The notes: a model not told the origin generated them from the sequence alone. A DNA stretch of 6,815 nt from Bacteroidales bacterium (GCA_004554255.1 SFNC01000102.1:1-6815), one strand, 5' to 3'; shown: positions 1-3,812, counted from the first letter of the stretch. A program made the numbers and translations.

Positions 1-129
1 AATCACTCCGAAGATTTTGCTGAATCAATGCGCGAATATATTACAAATCACAAATGGTTCAAAAAATCTTATCCGAACAGGGCGGCTTATATAAGGAAAA
101 TGGCACAACGCTTGTCTAAAAAGTTATAA
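1..129 (+). CDS. C-terminal end of a phage protein, possibly MuF-like minor head protein (5' truncated)
   Basis: Frame 1 is open from the first base to a TAA at 127-129, giving 42 residues of a gene that begins outside the window. The tail contains SEDFAESMREY followed by WFKKSYPNRAAYI. A DFAES-type motif followed by a basic, aromatic F-K-K-x-P-N-R-A-x-Y stretch is, from memory, common at the C-termini of phage minor head (SPP1 gp7/Mu gpF-like) proteins and of zincin-type metallopeptidase domains attached to them. Position agrees: in many phages this gene lies just before the scaffold and capsid genes, which here resume on the same strand at 3971. The catalytic part is outside the window, so enzyme activity cannot be judged. 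It converges on the 88-aa gene, and both stop codons lie in one palindromic TTATAA (124-129). That it is a real coding end is fairly likely; the family is tentative. Confidence 0.55.
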   Translation, partial: NHSEDFAESMREYITNHKWFKKSYPNRAAYIRKMAQRLSKKL

Positions 130-390
130 GCCCATTTTACCATAAACCTCGTTTATTCTGTTGCCATCTTTGTCATATTCAACAATATTGACAAAGATGG
201 CTTCTTCTGGGACGCAGGGCTTCCTATCTTTGTCATAATAAAAAGCTCGCGAGAATGCGCCTCCACTCGGGGTTTGCCCTACTTCCGTTTTGATGTACGG
301 GGTATCATCCATGCCGATGTTTTGTTTTTTTGCTGGCCTGAAAAATTCCTCATCGGAAAGGGAGTCTAAATATTTCTCATATTCTTTCAT
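124..390 (-). CDS. Small acidic protein of unknown function, possible moron or immunity gene
   Basis: 88 residues, family not recognised. The protein starts with a charged helix-like segment (MKEYEKYLDSLSDEEFF), then PYIKTEVGQTPSGGAFSRAFYY, and two related YDKD segments (YYDKDRKP near residue 53 and EYDKDGNR near residue 73), which look like strand-turn-strand units of a small beta-rich domain. No signal peptide or membrane segment is visible. The DNA is richer in A+T than the genes from 487 onward, matching the truncated gene it faces. A Bacteroides-type -7 element, TAATTTTG on the minus strand, ends only 7 nt before the ATG, so the mRNA may have almost no leader; Met27 is an alternative start. 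Convergence with a possible MuF-type toxin end makes an immunity role thinkable, but that is inference from position only. Confidence 0.75.
   Translation of the reverse strand: MKEYEKYLDSLSDEEFFRPAKKQNIGMDDTPYIKTEVGQTPSGGAFSRAFYYDKDRKPCVPEEAIFVNIVEYDKDGNRINEVYGKMGL
163..201. repeat. 39-bp near-perfect inverted repeat inside the 88-aa gene
   Basis: GCCATCTTTGTC (163-174) is the exact reverse complement of 190-201. Inside it, ATATT (175-179) pairs with AATAT (184-188), leaving a one-base bulge and a CAAC loop. The result is a 12 + 5 bp hairpin about 35 bp from the 3' end of the minus-strand gene. A third, direct copy of the core, ATCTTTGTCATA, lies at 226-237 (compare 166-177) and encodes the repeated YDKD segment. 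The hairpin could halt or protect the converging transcripts, or may just be a by-product of repeat duplication. Confidence 0.7.
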
Positions 391-397
391 AATACTG

Positions 398-405
398 CAA
401 AATTA
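398..405 (-). promoter_or_regulatory. Bacteroides-type -7 element for the 88-aa gene
   Basis: Read on the minus strand this is TAATTTTG, an exact match to the Bacteroides sigma-70 -7 consensus TAnnTTTG. No TTTG is seen 19-21 bp upstream. A 6-bp inverted repeat (CGAAAT at 417-422, ATTTCG at 429-434) lies where the -33 element would be. Transcription would begin only a few bases before the ATG at 390, giving a very short or absent leader. Confidence 0.5.
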
Positions 406-486
406 GTTATTTTTCTCGAAATCGCCGTATTTCGCGTTTACTTATTTGAGCGGGAGCATTTTACCATTCAAAGTTTTGCGCGCGAT

Positions 487-768
487 TTACGGGCGTTTAT
501 GTCGTTTTCGCATAATAGGCTCGCGGGTCACGGAACAGAGCCGCCCGTGATAGCTATTGCCATCTGCCACGCCGAGGTTCCACAGGCGGGTTACCTTGCA
601 GCCCACCTGTTCGGGCGTGAACACTTCGTAGATCGCCGCGAGGCTGTGAAAGAAAAAATCCTTACGATTGTCGCCTATCAGCGGGCAGTCGATGAACTCC
701 ACCCGATAGATGAAGTCCTGTTTGCGCCCTGTTTCGGGGCAGTCTTGATGTTGGGGCAAATTATTCAT
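487..768 (-). CDS. Hypothetical 93-aa protein, basic C-terminus
   Basis: Function not recognised. The 93-residue protein has a polar start (MNNLPQHQDCPETGRKQDF), a core IYRVEFIDCPLIGDNRKDFFF, then SLAAIYEVFTPEQVGCKVTRLWN, and a basic end (MRKRHKRP). The core alternates hydrophobic and polar residues like a small alpha/beta fold. The segment S-L-A-A-I-Y-x-x-F-T-P-E-Q-V-G-x-x-x-x-x-L-W-N has a vague resemblance to short helix-turn DNA-binding repeats (NUMOD-type), which with the basic tail hints at nucleic-acid binding; this is weak inference. It is preferred over the overlapping plus-strand frame because it has normal composition and fits the minus-strand gene run; the plus frame runs into a low-complexity repeat. 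It follows the MutS-like gene after a 193-bp repeat-rich gap, so it may have its own promoter, though none is clear. Confidence 0.65.
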   Translation of the reverse strand: MNNLPQHQDCPETGRKQDFIYRVEFIDCPLIGDNRKDFFFHSLAAIYEVFTPEQVGCKVTRLWNLGVADGNSYHGRLCSVTREPIMRKRHKRP

Positions 769-792
769 ATAATCAGTTTTCAGTGGTGCATA

Positions 793-807
793 GCCTGTTT
801 TACAGGC
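793..807. repeat. Small perfect hairpin in the leader of the 93-aa gene
   Basis: GCCTGT (793-798) and ACAGGC (802-807) form a 6-bp stem with a 3-base loop, 25 bp before the ATG at 768. No T-run follows on the minus strand, so it does not look like a terminator. It may be an operator or a structure in the mRNA leader. Confidence 0.4.
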
Positions 808-840
808 GTATATACCTCTATAAGGATAAATTTATTTATC

Positions 841-885
841 TATACTCTACTTTACTATACTCTACTCTACTATACTCTACTATAC
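841..885. repeat. Pentanucleotide tandem array, nine units of T[A/C/T]TAC
   Basis: Nine consecutive 5-bp units read TATAC, TCTAC, TTTAC, TATAC, TCTAC, TCTAC, TATAC, TCTAC, TATAC; only the second base varies. It lies in the non-coding gap between the MutS-like gene (ends at 962) and the 93-aa gene (starts at 768), upstream of the latter. To its left (808-840) the DNA is A+T-rich. The length of such an array can change by replication slippage, which could alter promoter spacing, or it could be an easily melted element. It also creates the low-complexity tail of a spurious plus-strand frame. Confidence 0.85.
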
Positions 886-888
886 TAT

Positions 889-960
889 GGGGTTATCAGT
901 GTCGAAAACTTGCGATAATTCACTTTTAACGGGGTTATCGCCGCGATAATACAGCGATAA
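889..960. repeat. Cluster of GCGATAA sites and a GGGGTTATC direct repeat
   Basis: GCGATAA occurs at 912-918, 943-949 and 954-960. The inverted form TTATCGC at 935-941 makes a perfect 7-bp palindrome with the copy at 943-949 around a single C. GGGGTTATC is repeated at 889-897 and 931-939. Copies are offset by 31, 11 and 42 bp, close to whole helical turns, so proteins bound there would sit on one face of the DNA. The block lies just after the MutS-like stop codon and beside the pentanucleotide array. It looks like an operator or iteron cluster; the binding protein is unknown. Confidence 0.6.
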
Positions 961-961
961 C

Positions 962-1378
962 TCATTTACCTTTGCCGTCCCACGCGGGCTGTGTCGGGGC
1001 TGTTATGTCGGCGAAGTCCTCCGTGATAGCCACACGGAAGCCCGCCCGCACTAACTTCGGGAGATAACTGTCGAGGGCGTGGTGCGGGAAGCCACACAGG
1101 GATATTGTCTTTCCGACATCATTCCCGACATTGCTTCCGACATCGCGGCGGCATAGTGTCAGACCGAGAGTGTCGGAGGCGGCTTTCGCGTCCTCCCCGT
1201 ATATCTCGTAGAAGTCGCCTACGCGGAACAGGAGGATTGCGTCGGGGTGTTTCAATTTCATTTCATGCCACGCCCTGTTGATAGAGGCGGTTCGGAGGTT
1301 CAGCTGAGCGGTGCGCTCGGCCTGTGTGGCGGCGTATAAGGCCGCACGTCGATGTTTGTCGGTTGTCTTGGTTGTCAT
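962..1378 (-). CDS. Stand-alone MutS domain I (mismatch-recognition domain) protein
   Basis: The 138-residue product matches only the N-terminal mismatch-binding domain of MutS. After a basic, Ala/Arg/Thr-rich segment (1-33) comes HPDAILLFRVGDFYEIYGED (44-63), the counterpart of MutS 'LLFYRMGDFYELFYDDA'. It includes the Phe-x-Glu mismatch-wedge motif (Phe56, Glu58). ISLCGFPHHALDSYLPKLV (92-110) matches the later 'MAGIPYHAVENYLAKLV' part, and RVAITEDFAD (115-124) matches 'SVAICEQIGD'. The connector, lever, clamp and ATPase domains are all absent, so it cannot perform normal ATP-driven repair. It might bind mispaired or distorted DNA or interfere with host MutS; these roles are inferred. Residues 79-90 are three tandem (D/N)VGx units. 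The gene starts 16 bp after the 56-aa gene and is probably co-transcribed with it. The domain call is confident; the function is not. Confidence 0.85.
   Translation of the reverse strand: MTTKTTDKHRRAALYAATQAERTAQLNLRTASINRAWHEMKLKHPDAILLFRVGDFYEIYGEDAKAASDTLGLTLCRRDVGSNVGNDVGKTISLCGFPHHALDSYLPKLVRAGFRVAITEDFADITAPTQPAWDGKGK
1109..1144 (-). repeat. Three 12-bp tandem repeats within the MutS-like gene
   Basis: On the minus strand three consecutive 12-bp units, each built on [GA]ATGTCGG plus four bases, encode DVGS, NVGN and DVGK (residues 79-90). They lie where MutS has a loop between the recognition strands, so the loop has apparently grown by in-frame duplication. Copy number could vary without breaking the frame. 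Confidence 0.75.
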
Positions 1379-1394
1379 ATACGTTTGCGGGGTG

Positions 1395-1565
1395 TTACAG
1401 GTGATAAATCGGGTATATTAGGCCGTCATGGCGTAACAGGATTTTATGCTTCGTGCCGTTGGGGCAACGCCGCCCTGTTAGCCGCTGATAGCCGATACTC
1501 AGATACACGGCGAGGTGCTTATCAAGCCGCTCGCGGGTGGGAAACGATATTTGGGTTGTCATCAT
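1395..1565 (-). CDS. Hypothetical 56-aa protein
   Basis: A short frame starting with two Met codons (ATG at 1565 and 1562) and ending with TAA at 1395-1397. It starts MMTTQISFPTRERLDKHLAV, continues through YLSIGYQRLTGRRCPNG, and ends with RHDGLIYPIYHL. The mix of basic, aromatic and polar residues looks like a real small protein rather than a shadow frame, and its stop lies 16 bp before the MutS-like start, typical operon spacing. Function is unknown. The several Arg/Lys residues around GRRCPNGTKHK could contact nucleic acid, but no known motif is visible. It fills what would otherwise be a 260-bp gap. The second ATG may be the true start. The plus-strand frame across the same bases (1352-1567) has no supporting context. 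Confidence 0.65.
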   Translation of the reverse strand: MMTTQISFPTRERLDKHLAVYLSIGYQRLTGRRCPNGTKHKILLRHDGLIYPIYHL

Positions 1566-1582
1566 AACTTGGGTGGTTATAA

Positions 1583-1617
1583 GCCCGACAGCGGGCTATT
1601 ATGGCGGGCTGTCGGGC
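1583..1617 (-). terminator. Strong hairpin after the DUF932-like gene, possible terminator or attenuator
   Basis: GCCCGACAGC (1583-1592) is exactly complementary to GCTGTCGGGC (1608-1617), a 10-bp G+C-rich stem with a 15-base loop. It begins 23 bp after the DUF932-like stop codon and 18 bp before the 56-aa gene's ATG. On the minus strand the stem is followed by TTATAACC, not a clean T-run, so termination may be partial. It may separate expression of the upstream genes from the 56-aa/MutS-like pair, or cap the 3' end of a processed mRNA. Confidence 0.5.
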
Positions 1618-1639
1618 GGTTGTCGTTACAGGCGGTTGA

Positions 1640-2809
1640 TTAGTTGAGCTTAACTCGGTTCATAAGGTTGCCCGAAATCTCGTGCAGCTCGCGGCTGCGT
1701 TCGGGAGTGAGGTCGCGGGCGTGGGCTGTTATGGCCTGTGTGAGCTTCCATAGGGTAGCCGCGCCCTGTACTCCGTCTTCGGGGTCGTTGCGCATGAGGA
1801 TTTTTTCAACCTCCTCGCCCTCGCTTTTCAGCAGCGAGCCGCTCTTTGTGAGGCGAGTGATCTCGCGGTCGAGGTCAACTTCGATTTCGCTCGCGCCCTG
1901 TATCTCGTAGGCCTTGCGTTCGAGGGTGTCGCGGCTAAACAGCCCCCTGGTAAGGTCGCGGATAGCCGAGGTGGTCGTCTGTGTGTCGAGTTCGTAGGTG
2001 CGCTGGCTGAGGGCGAGGTTGTCGGGGAGCTTCGAGCCGAGGTGTACCTGTTTCATCACGCTCTCGCGAACCATGCCATTGAGGCAAGCCCCGTTCAGCA
2101 GGAAGGCTCGCATATCAACCGAGCCGTTGCCGTAGTCCGAGGTGCTGAACCGCGCCCCCGCGAAGATAACTACATTGCCGTTGTTGCGGGTTGGTACGAT
2201 GATAGGCTGCGGGAGGATTGTTTCAGCCCATATCTTCGTGTCGGTCATAAGCGCGTCAGCGATAACCGCGCCTTGCCCCGCAGCTTCCTCAACGAAAGCC
2301 GTCAGTATCTGTACGCTGTCGAGGCGGCGGTAGCTGTCGGATAACACGGCGCGAACCTGTGTGCCTACGGCGCGAACCAAAACGCGGCTGCGCTCCGTCC
2401 AAGAGCTGTGTTCGTTCAACACGTGGGCGGCGAGCTGCTTGCTCCATACGTCGCCCGAAGCGAGAGTGCGGAGATAGCGTTGCGGGACTCCCATGCGGTC
2501 GGCGAGCTGTCCGATAGCGTTGTCGTGGAGGCTGAACTGCCCGTCGGGCATATTCATCGTGAGGGGCGTGTCCCCGCCCGTGAACGTGATCACGGGGTTA
2601 TGCTCCTTGCGGCGCAGGTTCACACCGAGGGGCGCGATATAGTCCTGTTGCAGCTTGCCCTCGTCGAGGAGTCGCTGCATGGTGGCCTGTACGCCGACGG
2701 CCTTGCCGTCAATCATACGCTGAACTTTGTTGATAACTACATCGTTGAGACCCTGCTGGAGGGCGGTTGCCTGTGCGGAGGCGGTGGGGTTCATAATGGT
2801 TGCTTCCAT
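1640..2809 (-). CDS. DUF932-like phage/plasmid protein
   Basis: A 389-residue soluble protein resembling the DUF932 (phage/plasmid-like protein) family. Matching features are the N-terminal FSLHDNAIGQLADRMGVPQRYL (92-113), the strand RSRVLVRAVG (140-149), the conserved RAVLSDSYRRLD (153-164), and the NGACLNGMV segment (239-247) that parallels the family's 'CxNG' region; the C-terminal third is helical and charged. Members occur widely on phages, plasmids and integrative elements; no reaction is established, so none is assigned. No signal peptide or membrane segment is seen. The first ATG is chosen because an A-run (AAAAAAC) precedes it; Met6 is an alternative. A G+C-rich hairpin (2827-2849) stands in its leader and another after its stop. 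It is the largest gene of the minus-strand block and presumably transcribed with the four small genes upstream. Family assignment is from motif memory, moderately sure. Confidence 0.7.
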   Translation of the reverse strand: MEATIMNPTASAQATALQQGLNDVVINKVQRMIDGKAVGVQATMQRLLDEGKLQQDYIAPLGVNLRRKEHNPVITFTGGDTPLTMNMPDGQFSLHDNAIGQLADRMGVPQRYLRTLASGDVWSKQLAAHVLNEHSSWTERSRVLVRAVGTQVRAVLSDSYRRLDSVQILTAFVEEAAGQGAVIADALMTDTKIWAETILPQPIIVPTRNNGNVVIFAGARFSTSDYGNGSVDMRAFLLNGACLNGMVRESVMKQVHLGSKLPDNLALSQRTYELDTQTTTSAIRDLTRGLFSRDTLERKAYEIQGASEIEVDLDREITRLTKSGSLLKSEGEEVEKILMRNDPEDGVQGAATLWKLTQAITAHARDLTPERSRELHEISGNLMNRVKLN

Positions 2810-2826
2810 TGTTTTTTGGGTGTTGT

Positions 2827-2849
2827 GGGGCGGGCGCGTGTCCCGCCCC
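2827..2849. promoter_or_regulatory. G+C-rich hairpin in the leader of the DUF932-like gene
   Basis: GGGGCGGG (2827-2834) and CCCGCCCC (2842-2849) form a perfect 8-bp stem with a 7-base loop, 17 bp upstream of the ATG at 2809. No T-run follows on either strand, so a simple intrinsic terminator is unlikely. It may control translation of the DUF932-like gene, set an mRNA processing end, or act as a weak attenuator after the 38-aa gene. Confidence 0.5.
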
Positions 2850-2881
2850 GTGGTTATTGATTTGAGTTGATTGCTTGAGGG

Positions 2882-2998
2882 TTAATACAGGCGGGTAAGG
2901 TATTCAAGTGCTTCACGATAGAGGGCTTCGCCTGTGAGGCCGTCCTGTGAGGGTTCATAGCCCGCGAGATACGCGGCTTCGATTGTCTGCTGTTTCAT
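2882..2998 (-). CDS. Hypothetical 38-aa protein, translationally coupled to the 66-aa gene
   Basis: A frame from ATG (2998-2996) to TAA (2884-2882) encodes 38 residues beginning MKQQTIEAAYLAGYEPSQDG and ending EALEYLTRLY. The start overlaps the stop of the upstream 66-aa gene in an ATGA, a classic coupling arrangement. Composition is that of a small acidic helical protein with many Ala, Glu, Leu and Tyr residues. Function is unknown. The overlap and protein-like composition favour a real gene, but its size makes the call moderate. Confidence 0.55.
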   Translation of the reverse strand: MKQQTIEAAYLAGYEPSQDGLTGEALYREALEYLTRLY

Positions 2999-3195
2999 CG
3001 TCTTTGGAGTTGAGCGGATTGAGATTTATACAGATAAGCTGCAAGGGCGCAGCGGAGTGTCTTGGGGCGTTCGAGGATCATCATTTGAATGTCCGCGATT
3101 GTGTCCTTGTCGTCGGGAGAGTCGAGCAGGTTATCAACGGCGGCGATTATGCGCTGTGCATACGCCTGTGCGGGTGTGAGGTTTATCTTCTTCAT
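2995..3195 (-). CDS. Hypothetical 66-aa protein
   Basis: Family not recognised. The protein is mostly helical by composition. It starts MKKINLTPAQAYAQRIIAAV, continues with an acidic turn NLLDSPDDKDT, a second helix IADIQMMILERPKTLRCALA, and a basic end (QSAQLQRR). No membrane segment or known motif is seen. It starts 6 bp after the stop of the 75-aa gene and ends inside the start codon of the 38-aa gene (ATGA), so the three are almost certainly one transcript and translated in series. A small helical adaptor or DNA-associated accessory protein is possible, but nothing in the sequence decides this. The plus-strand frame across the region (2947-3300) is rejected on context. Confidence 0.65.
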   Translation of the reverse strand: MKKINLTPAQAYAQRIIAAVDNLLDSPDDKDTIADIQMMILERPKTLRCALAAYLYKSQSAQLQRR

Positions 3196-3201
3196 AGCGG
3201 C

Positions 3202-3429
3202 TTAATGGATTTCGATTTCATATTCTACGATGTCATACTCAGCCATTTGCTCGTTGATAATCTCGCGGATATTGGTTACGTCGCTGCGGCTGTAAGTTGA
3301 GGCTTCCCATTCGTTTTCTGAAACCTGTTTGAGAACTTCGGCGAGTGCGGGGCGCGCATTGATAGCGCGGGCGGCGCGGGCGGCTATAAATACTTCGACC
3401 CATAGGGTCAGTAAAAACGGGGTGTTCAT
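3202..3429 (-). CDS. Hypothetical 75-aa protein
   Basis: Family not recognised. It begins with a hydrophobic stretch, MNTPFLLTLWVEVFIAARAA, interrupted by a Glu and followed by Arg residues; this reads better as an amphipathic helix than as a signal peptide or membrane span. The middle is SENEWEASTYSRSDVTNIRE and the end is strongly acidic (EQMAEYDIVEYEIEIH), alternating charged and hydrophobic like a beta strand. It lies 24 bp after the 79-aa gene and 6 bp before the 66-aa gene, so it is the second gene of the minus-strand operon. Function unknown. Confidence 0.65.
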   Translation of the reverse strand: MNTPFLLTLWVEVFIAARAARAINARPALAEVLKQVSENEWEASTYSRSDVTNIREIINEQMAEYDIVEYEIEIH

Positions 3430-3453
3430 ATCGCTGTTATTTTTGGGGGGTTA

Positions 3454-3693
3454 TTATTTGCCGTAAAAAGTGATTCTGATACCTCTGCGGAGCTTGCAGC
3501 AAGTGCTATCTTCGAGGCTGTTAAATGCTTTATCTAAAAACTTGTTGGCGAAGTCAATCCCGATAAGAGCTATCAGCCCGCTTACGCCTACGAGGGTGTT
3601 AATCTTGTTTCCGTTCGGGTCAATACCTGCGGCCTTAATGCGGAAGTTGCGGTTGATGTTCGCTGTGCTGTATGCGAGGCTCATTGTCTTCAT
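3454..3693 (-). CDS. Small conserved-looking 79-aa protein, first gene of the minus-strand block
   Basis: Function unknown. The protein reads as a compact domain: a polar start (MKTMSLAYSTANINRNFRIK), a turn DPNGNKIN, a hydrophobic helix TLVGVSGLIALIGIDFANKF, and a basic C-terminus with a Cys pair, DSTCCKLRRGIRITFYGK. From memory, small proteins with an NxLVGVSGL...CKLRRG pattern occur in Bacteroidales mobile elements, but I cannot confirm it here. The helix is probably buried rather than membrane-spanning, since it contains Asp and is followed by Lys/Asp. Tandem TAA stops end it (3456-3451). Upstream on the minus strand is a good Bacteroides-type promoter (TTTG-N19-TTACTTTG, 3743-3773) with a palindrome at the expected transcription start. 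Met4 is an alternative start. Confidence 0.7.
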   Translation of the reverse strand: MKTMSLAYSTANINRNFRIKAAGIDPNGNKINTLVGVSGLIALIGIDFANKFLDKAFNSLEDSTCCKLRRGIRITFYGK

Positions 3694-3719
3694 TTTCGTT
3701 TCGTTTTCGGGGTTTCGTG

Positions 3720-3738
3720 GTGTTTATTACTTAAACAC
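3720..3738. promoter_or_regulatory. Candidate operator, copy 1: GTGTTT-N7-AAACAC
   Basis: GTGTTT (3720-3725) and AAACAC (3733-3738) form a palindrome with a 7-base spacer; the paired arms extend to 7 bp (GTGTTTA/TAAACAC). It begins about 5 bp downstream of the -7 element of the minus-strand promoter, covering the expected transcription start, a classic repressor position. Copy 2, with the same half-sites and spacing, is at 3892-3910. If transcribed it would also form a hairpin at the mRNA 5' end. Confidence 0.6.
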
Positions 3739-3742
3739 GCTG

Positions 3743-3773
3743 CAAAGTAAGTGAGGTATTTTTATTATACAAA
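3743..3773 (-). promoter_or_regulatory. Bacteroides-type promoter for the minus-strand block
   Basis: On the minus strand, TTTG (3773-3770), a 19-bp spacer, then TTACTTTG (3750-3743). The Bacteroides consensus is TTTG-N19 to 21-TAnnTTTG, so there is one mismatch, in the second base of the -7 element. Transcription should start near 3739 and give a leader of about 45 nt before the 79-aa ATG at 3693. Confidence 0.65.
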
Positions 3774-3786
3774 ATGTTTCAGCGAG

Positions 3787-3812
3787 AAAAATAACCGCTT
3801 CGGGTTATTTTT
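3787..3812. terminator. Bidirectional rho-independent terminator
   Basis: AAAAATAACC (3787-3796), loop GCTTCG, GGTTATTTTT (3803-3812): a perfect 10-bp inverted repeat whose ends give a T-run on either strand. It lies between the two divergent promoters and so terminates neither neighbouring operon; it would instead stop read-through entering from either side, insulating the two units. Confidence 0.7.

Noticed and set aside
827..834. TAAATTTA considered as a -7 promoter element for the 93-aa gene
   Set aside because: The last base differs from TAnnTTTG, it is a simple A+T palindrome, and there is no matching -33 element.
499..918. 139-codon plus-strand frame opposite the 93-aa gene
   Set aside because: Its C-terminal part is only the pentanucleotide array (YTLLYYTLLYY), its N-terminal part mirrors the 93-aa gene, and it opposes the local gene direction.
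889..960. TTATC-containing repeats considered as DnaA boxes
   Set aside because: None matches TTATNCACA; the conserved unit is GCGATAA with flanks that do not fit.
769..961. Short-repeat block considered as a CRISPR array
   Set aside because: Units are 5-9 bp, without repeat lengths near 25-40 bp or unique spacers, and no cas gene is nearby.
1352..1567. 71-codon plus-strand frame over the gap before the MutS-like gene
   Set aside because: The minus-strand 56-aa frame over the same bases fits operon spacing and looks more like a protein.
2408..2860. 150-codon plus-strand frame opposite the start of the DUF932-like gene
   Set aside because: No recognisable motif, and it lies entirely across a gene with family-level similarity and that gene's leader.
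2931..2952. CCTGTGAGG direct repeat (2931-2939 and 2944-2952)
   Set aside because: It lies inside the 38-aa coding frame, is only 9 bp, and has no other supporting structure.
2947..3300. 117-codon plus-strand frame opposite the small minus-strand genes
   Set aside because: The minus-strand genes form a tight series with ATGA and 6-bp junctions; this frame has no such context and odd composition.
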